DNA of 64,000 nt from Palsa-504 sp963744575 (GTDB lineage: Bacteria; Actinomycetota; Actinomycetes; Streptosporangiales; Streptosporangiaceae). This document shows positions 8,232-16,053 of the stretch, in pieces (positions within the stretch are counted from its first letter, which is position 1; each line of letters opens with the position of its first letter). The stretch covers positions 11,409 through 75,408 of the forward strand of contig CAVUUF010000017.1 of assembly GCA_963744575.1 (NCBI GenBank), in the 5' to 3' direction. The translations under genes were made by a program, and so were the position numbers. The notes below the pieces were generated by a model. That model worked only from the letters and a program-made list of their open reading frames with translations. It was not told where the DNA came from and made no database searches.

Positions 8232-9083
8232 CTAACTGAGCTCGCTCAGGGCCCTGATGATCAGCGCCCGGGCCGCCCCTCCGTGGATCGCGGCGGCCTT
8301 GAGATGCTCGAACATCCTGGCGTACAGCTCGATTTCCTGCGGCCGGGTGACCTCGATGCTCGCGGTGGGCGTCTCCAGCGCAACCAGGGACTCGTCGAAG
8401 ATCCAGAATCCCGCTGAGGCGACTGCGGCCCGCTCAGTCATCATCGGGATGATCGCGAGGGAGACGGTCGGTATCGACATCGCCTCCAGCAGCCGGCCCA
8501 GTTGCCCGGCCTGTACCTCGGCGGTGCCGAACCAGGTCCGCAAGGCCTGTTCCTCCAGGACGACGGCAAACCGCTTGTCGGCTTGATAGATGACTCGCTG
8601 CCGTTCCATCCGGGCGGCGACGGCGGCATCAAGATCGTCCGGGGTCGCCAGGAAATCGATCCAGAATGACAGCATGGCGGCGCAGTAGGCGGCGGTCTGG
8701 AACAGGCCCGGTATGACATTGTGCTCGTAGATCCGGAACAGGCTGGCCTGCTCGTACAGCGGGACGGTGTGAGCCCCCAGGACACGTTTCATTCCGGCCC
8801 GGGCCTGCCGCCGGAATTCCAGGTAGGCGGACTGGGCGACGCGTGCGGTCGCGATAATGTCGGGGATTTGCTCCTCAGCCCCGCAGGCTCGGCACCAATC
8901 GCGGATGTCCTGGTCAAACGGGGTCTGCACTCCGTGCTCGAGCTTGCTCACCCGGGTGAAATGCTGACCCGTCGCAGCCGCGAGTGCACGTCCCGAAAGG
9001 CCCGCGTCCTTGCGGATTTCCCGGAAACGGGCGCCGAGCGCCTCCTGCGCCTGCCTGGCGGAGCTAGATGGGCTTGTATTCAC
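8232..9083 (-). CDS. Helix-turn-helix regulator with DUF5753 (Scr1 family)
   Basis: 283-aa protein: N-terminal Xre-type HTH (LGARFREIRKDAGLSGRALA, about residues 16-70), then a DUF5753 domain (YEHNVIPGLFQTAAYCAAML, ERQRVIYQADKRFAVVLEEQ). These Scr1-like regulators typically pair with a small partner protein and control development or specialised metabolism. GTG 9083 lies inside the upstream DUF6879 gene (20-nt overlap), so it is translationally coupled. The longer open frame upstream is antisense or out of frame with its neighbours and is rejected. Confidence 0.88.
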   Translation of the reverse strand: MNTSPSSSARQAQEALGARFREIRKDAGLSGRALAAATGQHFTRVSKLEHGVQTPFDQDIRDWCRACGAEEQIPDIIATARVAQSAYLEFRRQARAGMKRVLGAHTVPLYEQASLFRIYEHNVIPGLFQTAAYCAAMLSFWIDFLATPDDLDAAVAARMERQRVIYQADKRFAVVLEEQALRTWFGTAEVQAGQLGRLLEAMSIPTVSLAIIPMMTERAAVASAGFWIFDESLVALETPTASIEVTRPQEIELYARMFEHLKAAAIHGGAARALIIRALSELS

Positions 9084-9582
9084 AGTGCGGTATCGACAGC
9101 TTCCAGACGGCCTCGAACGCGGACCGGCACAGCCGGAGGTCAGCGGGGTCAGCCGAGCTGAGCATGCCCGTGGCCAGGCCGTTGCCCGCGTACAGGAGGA
9201 ATACGGCCAGCCGGTCATCGAACAGGTAGAAGTCGTTTCCGGGCAGGGCGACGGACGACACCCGGCTGCGGGGCACCCAGCGGATATCCTCCCCGGCTTC
9301 CACCATCGGATAAGCGATGCTGTAAGACCAGCGCTGATACTCACTCAGCGGTTCGGAGACGATCCGGGCCCGGCGGACCGACTTCCCGGCCTTCACATGC
9401 TCGCTGAGCGTGGCGCACCACTCCTGGAGCCACTGCAGGTCATCGGGCTCTCCGCCGGCCCACCTGGCCATGTACGGCAGTTCTACCGCTGTCCCGTAGG
9501 CATCGCGCATCTCCAGGTGGATGGCTTCCCGCCCGAACCTGACCAGCAGATCCTCGAACTCCTCATCCGTTACCGGCGTCAC
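9064..9582 (-). CDS. DUF6879 family protein
   Basis: 172-aa cytoplasmic protein with the recognisable run FEDLLVRFGREAIHLEMRD and ERDGF-like core WVPRSRVSSVALPGNDFYLF. DUF6879 genes regularly stand next to Scr1-type HTH regulators in Streptosporangiales and Streptomyces; here it overlaps its HTH neighbour downstream and the 73-aa gene upstream by 20 nt each. ATG 9582. Role probably as regulator partner, inferred from context only. Confidence 0.82.
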   Translation of the reverse strand: MTPVTDEEFEDLLVRFGREAIHLEMRDAYGTAVELPYMARWAGGEPDDLQWLQEWCATLSEHVKAGKSVRRARIVSEPLSEYQRWSYSIAYPMVEAGEDIRWVPRSRVSSVALPGNDFYLFDDRLAVFLLYAGNGLATGMLSSADPADLRLCRSAFEAVWKLSIPHCEYKPI

Positions 9583-9784
9583 GGTCCTCCTGCCTGAAGA
9601 ACTGGATCATCCGGTCCGGGATCTCCACGGCCGTCTCCCCATCAGGAATATCCATCTGGGCGAGGGCTTCGGGATCGGTGACCATCCAGCCCTGCACGAT
9701 CCAGCTTTCCCGATCGGTGCGGTACACCGTGGGCGACCCGGTCGGGTTGGAGTCCGGGTCCTTGCCGATGAACGTTAGCCGCAT
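9563..9784 (-). CDS. Small protein of the HTH/DUF6879 cassette
   Basis: 73-aa protein beginning MRLTFIGKDPDSNPTGSPTV, with IPDGETAVEIPDRMI near the end. This start is shared by small proteins that I recognise as standing first in Scr1-type HTH cassettes. ATG 9784 follows GAGGAGAGG at ideal distance, making it the likely first gene of the three-gene operon 9784-8232. Function unknown. Confidence 0.75.
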   Translation of the reverse strand: MRLTFIGKDPDSNPTGSPTVYRTDRESWIVQGWMVTDPEALAQMDIPDGETAVEIPDRMIQFFRQEDRDAGNG

Positions 9785-9801
9785 GGCCTCTCCTCGTCAT
9801 G

Positions 9802-9950
9802 CTAGTTGCTGAATGTTGCGCTCAAAGCGTCGATCCCGTTCTCTGGATAAGTCAACTCCCCCGGGAAAGTCATGCCGCATCGGTACAACGACGCGAATAG
9901 GAAGTCTCCGCTGCGGTCGCCGGTGAAGATGCGGTCGCTTCGCTTCCCAA
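9802..9950 (-). pseudogene. Uracil-DNA glycosylase fragment
   Basis: The minus strand reads RIFTGDRSGDFLFASLYRCG, which is identical to the active-site region of the complete UdgB at 11827-12573; the DNA is also close to identical over about 40 bases (9880-9930 against 12265-12315). Sequence before and after is not UDG-like. It is a short orphan copy, presumably left by duplication or local recombination. Confidence 0.65.
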
Positions 9951-10047
9951 TCGGGAGGCGGGACGAGTTGGTGCTGTTCCGGATGGCCGAACGCCCCGTC
10001 CACAAGGTCTTCGGTCTGTACCGCGGCGAGGCGGCCCAGTCTGACGG

Positions 10048-11013
10048 TCAGGTTTGCTGTGGGAATTCGATGTCGGCCAGGACACCGTGATGGTCGGTGC
10101 GGGGCACCCGGATGACGCGGGTCGTCGGCACTATCGCAGTCCGGGAGACCAGCACGTGATCCAGACGCATGACGGGTAGCGCCGGCCAGGTGAATCCTGG
10201 CCAGGACCGGTTCTGGCTGGCTTCTGCACAATCAACAAAGCCTGCCGCCAGGAGATCCCGGAACGGCCGGTGATCCCGGGTGGCGTTGAAATCCCCGGCC
10301 ACCACCTGCGGCTCATCGACGGCAGCCAGCGTCTGCTGGATCATCGCCAGCTCACGCCGCCATCTGCCGGCCCGCCCGTGGATCGGGGAGACTGGATGTA
10401 CCGCGGTCAATGTCACCGGAAACCCGCCCGGTGGATCCATCCGCGCTCGCGGCGCGGCCGTAGACAGACCCGGGACCGGCGGCAGCGGAGTCAGCGGCCA
10501 GCGCGCCCACAAGCCGGTGCCTGGCGCACCGGGCCGGGGATCGAGGTGAGAAAACGGAAGCACTTGCGTGAGCCCGGCCGCCGTCAGCCGGGTCACCATG
10601 CGCGGAGTCAGTTCCTGGACAGCGAGCACATCTACCTCGTGCTGGCGCAGGACGCGAAGGATCACGGCCGGGTCGGCCGCACCGTACTTGGCGTTCACGG
10701 TGAACAGGCGCAGCCTGAGCGCTGCCGCCGCGGATCCCGTTCCGCGCGACGGTGCTGGCGCAGCCTGGAAACGAGGCCGCCTCAGCGGCGGCAGCTGCCA
10801 CGACACCAGCAGCACGGCCGGGATCGCCAGCAGGACCGCCAGCCACCAGGCCGCGAACCCGGCGATGATCACGGCGGCGACCGCGGGCACGACGGCCAGC
10901 GGGGCCAGAGCCGCTAGTTCCGGGCCGGGATTCGGGGGAGACCCGCCGGCCAGCCGCGCGAGCAGCGCGGGCAACGCCAAGGCCATCAGGATCAGGGCCG
11001 TCACCCAGGTCAC
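10048..11013 (-). CDS. Endonuclease/exonuclease/phosphatase family membrane protein
   Basis: 321-aa protein with two or three N-terminal membrane segments (ALILMALALPALLARLAG, LAALAPLAVVPAVAAVIIAG, WWLAVLLAIPAVLLVSW) followed by an EEP domain: FTVNAKYG, catalytic acid in VLAVQEL, GDFNATRDH, and the terminal pair RLDHVL and TDHHGVLADI. All metal-binding and catalytic residues of the superfamily look present. GTG 11013 follows GGAGAGAAGAGG; the longer frame to 11094 adds an unlikely leader across a repeat. The catalytic domain probably faces outside. Substrate (nucleic acid, phospholipid or inositol phosphate) unknown. Confidence 0.8.
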   Translation of the reverse strand: MTWVTALILMALALPALLARLAGGSPPNPGPELAALAPLAVVPAVAAVIIAGFAAWWLAVLLAIPAVLLVSWQLPPLRRPRFQAAPAPSRGTGSAAAALRLRLFTVNAKYGAADPAVILRVLRQHEVDVLAVQELTPRMVTRLTAAGLTQVLPFSHLDPRPGAPGTGLWARWPLTPLPPVPGLSTAAPRARMDPPGGFPVTLTAVHPVSPIHGRAGRWRRELAMIQQTLAAVDEPQVVAGDFNATRDHRPFRDLLAAGFVDCAEASQNRSWPGFTWPALPVMRLDHVLVSRTAIVPTTRVIRVPRTDHHGVLADIEFPQQT

Positions 11014-11085
11014 GCCTCTTCTCTCCTGCCTGCCGGTGCGGATGGCTTGACTTGCTTCAGAAGTAACTGGTGGTAGTGGCGGCGA

Positions 11086-11108
11086 GGCGGGCACCAGGTC
11101 CGTTCGGG
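11086..11108. repeat. 23-bp dispersed repeat, copy B
   Basis: Matches 6586-6608 in 22 of 23 bases, again just after a minus-strand stop codon (gene 11122-11817). Confidence 0.6.
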
Positions 11109-11121
11109 ATGATGGCCGACT

Positions 11122-11817
11122 TCAGCTGCGCGGGGCCTCATCAGCACCCGCGCGATCGGATCCCGCTATCTCGATGTCCAGCTCATGATCACCCGGGGTG
11201 GCGCGGCCGGCCGGCGGGGAAGGGGACGATCTGACCGGAACGGGCTGCTGGAACAGGCGGATACGCATGCGGGGGATGCCCAGCGTTACCAGGGTGAGCC
11301 GGACGACCGTGAACACGATGATCATGGCCCAGAACCAGCGGGCACTGGCCGTCCATGCCGTGTCCTGAAACGGCCACAGCATCCTGACCCCCGGCGGGCC
11401 CTCGGCGATGTCCCGGGCGAAATGGATCAGCAGCCCGGCCGACGCGCCGGCCAGCACGGCCCGGTGCTGGCGGCTGGCCGCCGCCGCCACGACCACCACG
11501 GCCACGGTGGCCAGGGAATGCGTGACAGGCCGCTGGTACGGGTTCCCCACCCCGAGGTACAGAGGTATGTGGTCCAGGTCGATGGCCACGGACGCGATCA
11601 GGCCCGCGACGTAGAAACGGCGCGGCACGTCGATGAAGCAGGACAGGGCGAGCAGGCCCAGCGCCCCGGTGGCCAGGTGGGCGGGTTCATCAAGCCCGCC
11701 GGTGGCCAGGATGCTGAACGAAACCCTGCGGTCAGCCGCGTCGAACGCCAGCGCCACTCCGGCCAGCAGGACCGGAACCGCCCACAACCTGACCAGATCC
11801 CGCCCGCGCAACCCCAT
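11122..11817 (-). CDS. Membrane-bound metal-dependent hydrolase-like protein (YdjM/DUF457)
   Basis: 231 aa with about five membrane segments and the family's histidine/aspartate motifs DEPAHLATGALG, VAIDLDHIPLYLG, PVTHSLATV and LIHFARDIAEG. The family is annotated as inner-membrane metal-dependent hydrolases; no reaction is established. The C-terminal 50 residues are polar and probably cytoplasmic. It lies 9 bases downstream of udgB and may be cotranscribed with it. Confidence 0.8.
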   Translation of the reverse strand: MGLRGRDLVRLWAVPVLLAGVALAFDAADRRVSFSILATGGLDEPAHLATGALGLLALSCFIDVPRRFYVAGLIASVAIDLDHIPLYLGVGNPYQRPVTHSLATVAVVVVAAAASRQHRAVLAGASAGLLIHFARDIAEGPPGVRMLWPFQDTAWTASARWFWAMIIVFTVVRLTLVTLGIPRMRIRLFQQPVPVRSSPSPPAGRATPGDHELDIEIAGSDRAGADEAPRS

Positions 11818-11826
11818 CCGACGATG

Positions 11827-12573
11827 CTACGTAATCCCGGCGCATGCGCGGGCGCGGGTGAAGACGGCGTCCAGCATGGCCGGGGTGACCCGGCCGGTGA
11901 ACGTGTTCTGCTGGCTCGGGTGGTAGCAGCCGATGAGCAGCACGTCGCGCGGCGGCCGGGGGCTGGCCAGCCGCGCCTCGGCGCCGTGGCCGAAGGCCGG
12001 CCGCGGCCGGGGCAGCGCGAAGCCGCAGGTCCGCAGCACCGGCCACAGGGCCTGCCAGGCGAACCCGCCGAGGCAGACGATGACGCGCAGGTCGGCGGCC
12101 GCCAGGCGGAGCTCCGCGGCCAGCCACGGCGCGCAGGCGTCGCGCTCGGCGGGTTCCGGCTTGTTGGCCGGCGGGGCGCAGCGGACCGCCGCCGCCATCC
12201 GGGTGCCGAGCAGCCGCTGGCCGTCCCCGGCGGACACGCTGACCGGCTTCTCCGCCAGGCCGCACCGGTACAGCGACGCGAACAGGAAGTCCCCGCTGCG
12301 GTCGCCGGTGAAGATGCGGCCGGTGCGGTTCCCGCCGTGCGCGGCGGGCGCCAGGCCCACGATCAGCAGCCGCGGCCGTTCCGCTCCCCAGCCGGGAATG
12401 GGACGGGCCCAGTACGGCTCGTCGCGGAACGCGCGGCGGCGGGTGACGGCCACCTGCTCGCGCCAGGCGACCAGGCGGGGGCAGGCACGGCAGACCGACT
12501 GCCGGGCGACCAGCTCGTCCATCGTGCCGGCGCCCCCGGCCAGCTCCGCTACCTCCCCGGCGGTGCGCGCCAC
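11827..12573 (-). CDS. udgB: Type-5 uracil-DNA glycosylase
   Basis: 248-aa Fe-S uracil/hypoxanthine-DNA glycosylase. Cluster ligands are in CRACPRL near the N-terminus and in RCAPP ... ERDAC; motif A is GLAPAAHGGNRTGR with GDRSGDFLF after it, and motif B is GCYHPSQQNTFTGR. The GLAPA motif lacking a polar catalytic residue is typical of the type-5 (UdgB) group. GTG 12573 is used; ATG 12522 (MDELVARQS) is an alternative. Acts in base-excision repair, as expected for high-G+C genomes exposed to cytosine deamination. Sits behind ppx in the eno operon direction. Confidence 0.92.
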   Translation of the reverse strand: MARTAGEVAELAGGAGTMDELVARQSVCRACPRLVAWREQVAVTRRRAFRDEPYWARPIPGWGAERPRLLIVGLAPAAHGGNRTGRIFTGDRSGDFLFASLYRCGLAEKPVSVSAGDGQRLLGTRMAAAVRCAPPANKPEPAERDACAPWLAAELRLAAADLRVIVCLGGFAWQALWPVLRTCGFALPRPRPAFGHGAEARLASPRPPRDVLLIGCYHPSQQNTFTGRVTPAMLDAVFTRARACAGIT

Positions 12574-12621
12574 CGGCGTGTCCGGCCGGGCCGGATCACT
12601 CCGGCCAGCCGTGCGGGGCCA

Positions 12622-13539
12622 TCAGCGGGCCGCCAGGGACCAGGCGATCCCGTCGAGGATGTCGTGCTCGCTGACCAGTACCTCGGCGAACCCGAACCGC
12701 TGCATGATCCGGTCCAGGACCAGGGCGCCGCCGCCGATCACGTCCACCCGGCCAGGGTGCATGACGCCGATCGCGGCGCGGGCGGCCCGGGTCTGGGCCA
12801 GCAGGCTCACGGTGACCTCGTGCACCTCGGTCGCGGGCACCCGGGCGTGGTGAATGCGGGCGGCGTCGTAGCTGGGGAGGCCCAGGGCGATGCCGGCCAC
12901 CGTGGTGACCGAGCCGGCCAGCCCGATCAGCGTGCTGGCCTGCCGGACCGGCACCGCGGCGGCCACCGTGTCCAGGGCCGCGTCGATGTCGGCGACGGCG
13001 GCGGCCACCTCGGCCCGGGCCGGCGGGTCACCGTGCAGGTGCCGTTCGGTCATCCGGACGCAGCCGATGTCCACCGAGACCGCGTGCACCGCGCCGAGCA
13101 CGAACTCGGTCGAGCCGCCGCCGATGTCCACCACGAGGTACGGACCCGAACGGGCGGCGAGTTCCGCGGTCGCGCCGGCGAACGACAGCCTCGCCTCCTC
13201 CTGCCCGGACAGGACCTCGGGCGCGACGCCGAGCACCTCCTTGACCAGGCGGACGAACTCGGCCGCGTTGCCGGCGTCCCTGGTCGCGCTCGTCGCCACC
13301 ATGCGCACCGCCTGCGCGCCCGAACGGGTGATGAGGTCCGCGTAGTCGCGCAGCACGGCCATGGTCCGGGCGAGCGCCTCCGGCGCCAGCAGGCCGGTCC
13401 GGTCCACGCCCTGGCCGAGCCGGACGATCTCCATCCGGCGGGCCACGTCGGTCAGCTCGGCGCGGTCGGGATCCACGTCCGCCAGCAGCAGCCGCAGCGA
13501 GTTGGTCCCGCAGTCCACGGCGGCCACCCGGCGGCTCAC
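12622..13539 (-). CDS. ppx: Ppx/GppA-family exopolyphosphatase
   Basis: 305-aa ASKHA-fold enzyme cleaving polyphosphate or pppGpp. Phosphate-1 motif is VDCGTNSLRLLLAD, phosphate-2 is VDIGGGSTEFVLG, and the later glycine motif is GLAGSVTTVAG. GTG 13539 overlaps the DUF501 stop by 4 nt (GTGA). The length matches the short, single-module actinobacterial Ppx rather than the two-domain E. coli enzymes. The eno-divIC-DUF501-ppx order is conserved in actinobacteria. The open frame upstream of 13539 is out-of-frame DUF501 sequence. Confidence 0.93.
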   Translation of the reverse strand: MSRRVAAVDCGTNSLRLLLADVDPDRAELTDVARRMEIVRLGQGVDRTGLLAPEALARTMAVLRDYADLITRSGAQAVRMVATSATRDAGNAAEFVRLVKEVLGVAPEVLSGQEEARLSFAGATAELAARSGPYLVVDIGGGSTEFVLGAVHAVSVDIGCVRMTERHLHGDPPARAEVAAAVADIDAALDTVAAAVPVRQASTLIGLAGSVTTVAGIALGLPSYDAARIHHARVPATEVHEVTVSLLAQTRAARAAIGVMHPGRVDVIGGGALVLDRIMQRFGFAEVLVSEHDILDGIAWSLAAR

Positions 13540-14057
13540 CGGGCCTCCCCGGGCCCGCCGGCTTCTTCCCGCACGCACGGGCCCGGCAGCCACCAGGCGC
13601 CCACGGCGTCGAGCGCCTCGCGCCCGAACGGGTTCACGCCGCCCGCGGCGAGCTCGTGAGCGGCGAGGGCATGCAAGCACTTCACCCGTTCGGGCATGCC
13701 GCCGGCGGACTGGGTGCCGGGCGGCAGCGGCTGCACTGCCGCTCGCCGTGCGGCGGTTTCCCGTCGGGCGAGGTAGTCGCGGTGCGCGGCTTCGTAACGG
13801 CGCCGCAGCGTGCCGTCGGCCAGCCGCGCGGTCATGTCCCGCATCACCCCGGCGGCCTCCAGCTTGCTGACCGCGGCGGCCGCCCGCGGGCAGGTCAGGT
13901 AGTACAGGGTGGGAAACGGGCTGCCGTCGGGCAGCCTCGGCGCCGTCTCGGCGACGTCGGGCAGCCCGCACGGGCACCGGTGGGCGACGGCGAGCAGCCC
14001 GCGCGGCGCGCGGCCGAGCTGGGCGGCGATGGCCGCCTCATCCCGTGCGGCTATCAC
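13536..14057 (-). CDS. DUF501 domain protein
   Basis: 173-aa conserved actinobacterial protein with cysteine pair in HRCPCGLPDV and TLYYLTCPRA, then CLHALAAHELAAGGVNPFG. GTG 14057 overlaps the divIC stop by 4 nt. Function is unknown, though its fixed place between divIC and ppx suggests an envelope or growth-linked role. The part up to residue about 113 is duplicated in copy 2 near 37.3 kb. Confidence 0.9.
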   Translation of the reverse strand: MIAARDEAAIAAQLGRAPRGLLAVAHRCPCGLPDVAETAPRLPDGSPFPTLYYLTCPRAAAAVSKLEAAGVMRDMTARLADGTLRRRYEAAHRDYLARRETAARRAAVQPLPPGTQSAGGMPERVKCLHALAAHELAAGGVNPFGREALDAVGAWWLPGPCVREEAGGPGEAR

Positions 14058-14452
14058 TTCGCCGGGCTCGCTTCGGCCTGCTGGACCGATTGCCACACCT
14101 TGTCATACCACGGAGCCGGCCCGGGTTTGGGCGACGCGGCGGTGCCCGCCGCGGACGGGCCGCCCGCCACGATGTAGCACTGCGTGCCCGGGAAGCACAT
14201 GTCGAGTTCCTGCCGGGCCAGCTGCTCGATGTAGGCGGGACTGGACAGCCTGGCCTGCTCCGCCTCCAGGCTCTTGACCTGGGCCAGCATGGCCTGCTGC
14301 TGCGCGACCAGCGAATCGATCTGCTGGCGCTGGGTCACGTACTCGCGGATCGGGTACGCCAGGCTCAGCGCGATCGCGCAGATCACCACCGCAAGCACCG
14401 CCGCCCGGCCGGTCAGCCGGGTGGACCGGGGGGCCGCGGCGGGCGGGGCCAT
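14054..14452 (-). CDS. divIC: Septum formation initiator (DivIC/FtsB family), copy 1
   Basis: 132-aa bitopic division protein: short cytoplasmic N-terminus, one membrane helix (about residues 18-36, AVLAVVICAIALSLAYPI), then a coiled coil (QRQQIDSLVAQQQAMLAQVK) and the family end YIEQLARQELDMCFPG. It would act with FtsL/FtsQ at the septum. ATG overlaps the eno stop by one base (TGATG). Copy 2 at 37622 differs by two residues (PIRE/PVRE and ASPK/ASAK). Confidence 0.93.
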   Translation of the reverse strand: MAPPAAAPRSTRLTGRAAVLAVVICAIALSLAYPIREYVTQRQQIDSLVAQQQAMLAQVKSLEAEQARLSSPAYIEQLARQELDMCFPGTQCYIVAGGPSAAGTAASPKPGPAPWYDKVWQSVQQAEASPAK

Positions 14453-15744
14453 CAGCCCTGGCTGGCCCGGGCCGCGAAGCGGGGATACGCGCCGGCGCCG
14501 GCGTAGGCCGCCGCGTCGCCGAGCAGTTCCTCGATCCGCAGCAGCTGGTTGTACTTGGCCACCCGCTCGCCGCGGGCGGGCGCGCCGGTCTTGATCTGGC
14601 CGCAGTCGGTGCCGACGGCCAGATCCGAGATGGTGGTGTCATCGGTCTCGCCGGAGCGGTGGCTGATCACGCAGCTGAACCCGGCCCGGTGGGCCAGGCT
14701 CACCGCGTCCAGGGTCTCGGTCACCGAGCCGATCTGGTTCAGCTTGACCAGCAGCGAGTTCGCCGAGCGCTCGGCGATGCCGCGGGCCAGCCGCTCCGGG
14801 TTGGTGACGAACAGGTCATCGCCGACCACCTGGACCCGCTCCCCGATACTCGCCGTGAGCTGCTGCCAGCCCGGCCAGTCCTCCTCGGCCAGCGGGTCCT
14901 CCAGCGACACCAGCGGGTAGGCGCCGACCCATTCCGCGTAGATGGCGGCCATCTCCGCGGAGGTCCGCGGCTTCCCCTCGAAGTTGTAGGCGCCGTCGGC
15001 ATAGAACTCCGACGCGGCCGCGTCGATCGCCAGCGCGACGTCCCGGCCGGGGGTGAACCCGGCCTTGCCGATCGCCTCGACGATCAGGTCCAGCGCCGCC
15101 CGGTTGTGCTCCAGGTCGGGCGCGAAGCCGCCCTCGTCGCCGATGCCGGTGGACAGGCCGCGCTGCCTGACCACCGACTTCAGCGCGTGGTAGACCTCGG
15201 CCCCCCAGCGCAGCGCCTCGGCGAAGGTCGCCGCGCCGGCCGGGGTGATCATGAACTCCTGGATGTCCACGTTGTTGTCCGCGTGCGCGCCGCCGTTCAG
15301 GATGTTCATCATCGGGACCGGCAGCACGTGCGCGTTCGGGCCGCCCAGGTAGCGGAACAGCGGCAGGCCGCTGGACTGCGCGGCGGCGCGGGCGACGGCC
15401 ATGCTGACGCCGACGATGGCGTTCGCGCCCAGCCTCGACTTGCCCGGCGTGCGGTCCAGGTCGATCAGCGCCTGGTCGACCAGCCGCTGGTCGTCGGCCT
15501 GGTGGCCGAGCAGTTCCGGCTGGATCTCGTCGATGACGGCGCAGACCGCCCGGGTTACCCCCTTGCCGCCGTATTCCGAGCCGCCGTCCCGCAGCTCGAC
15601 CGCCTCGAACGCGCCGGTCGAGGCGCCGCTCGGCACGCCCGCCGTGGCGACGGTCCCGTCGTCCAGCGCCACCTCGACCTCGAGGGTCGGGTTACCGCGG
15701 GAATCCAGGATCTGCCTGGCATGGATCGCATCTATCGAAACCAC
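14452..15744 (-). CDS. eno: Enolase, copy 1
   Basis: 430-aa glycolytic enolase (2-phosphoglycerate to PEP). Motifs: ARQILDSRGNPTLEVEV, GVPSGASTG, Mg ligands in the DLAIDAA-like, SLEDPLAEEDW and VGDDLFVTN segments, catalytic Lys in LLVKLNQIG, and SHRSGETDD. GTG 15744 follows AAGGAGCC; the open frame runs on upstream but lacks a ribosome site. First gene of the eno-divIC-DUF501-ppx operon. The translated sequence of copy 2 appears identical, which is remarkable for a single-copy housekeeping gene. PEP is also the substrate of PepM encoded 5 kb away. Confidence 0.97.
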   Translation of the reverse strand: MVSIDAIHARQILDSRGNPTLEVEVALDDGTVATAGVPSGASTGAFEAVELRDGGSEYGGKGVTRAVCAVIDEIQPELLGHQADDQRLVDQALIDLDRTPGKSRLGANAIVGVSMAVARAAAQSSGLPLFRYLGGPNAHVLPVPMMNILNGGAHADNNVDIQEFMITPAGAATFAEALRWGAEVYHALKSVVRQRGLSTGIGDEGGFAPDLEHNRAALDLIVEAIGKAGFTPGRDVALAIDAAASEFYADGAYNFEGKPRTSAEMAAIYAEWVGAYPLVSLEDPLAEEDWPGWQQLTASIGERVQVVGDDLFVTNPERLARGIAERSANSLLVKLNQIGSVTETLDAVSLAHRAGFSCVISHRSGETDDTTISDLAVGTDCGQIKTGAPARGERVAKYNQLLRIEELLGDAAAYAGAGAYPRFAARASQG

Positions 15745-16053
15745 CGCCGGCTCCTTGCCTGTCCTCGAATCGCGCCCGTACGGGCCAGGCGCAAGCCCGC
15801 CCACAGCGAGCCTAACGGAGCGGCGGCACTTCGGCTGCGCGGGCACGCCGGACCCGGCGCGGAAACGCCAGCTGGCACTGCTCAGCTGCCACTACTGAGG
15901 AGGCAGTCGCGCGGCCGTCGGGCCTTCTTCCGTACCCGCGCCCGGCAGGCATCCGGTAGCATATTCGACTGCTGCTAGAGACGCTAAACCTGGGTGGTAC
16001 GCGGCCAGGCAGCAACGGCGCGCATCGAAGCAGTACGAGATCAGAGGCGATGT

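Larger units (their letters stand above)
13716..15864. repeat. 2.15-kb direct repeat, copy 1 (eno-divIC-DUF501 5' part)
   Basis: Matches 37284-39432 at a constant offset of 23568 bases in the same orientation. Homology starts at GCCGGGCGGCAGCGGCT inside DUF501 and fades about 120 bp upstream of eno, where a 1-base deletion precedes divergence. Only scattered substitutions separate the copies. Copy 1 keeps the native downstream genes and is probably the original. Confidence 0.95.

Noticed and set aside
11185..13659. 824-codon plus-strand open frame
   Set aside because: Low-complexity R/G/Q/H text complementary to four well-supported minus-strand genes; a G+C-driven shadow.
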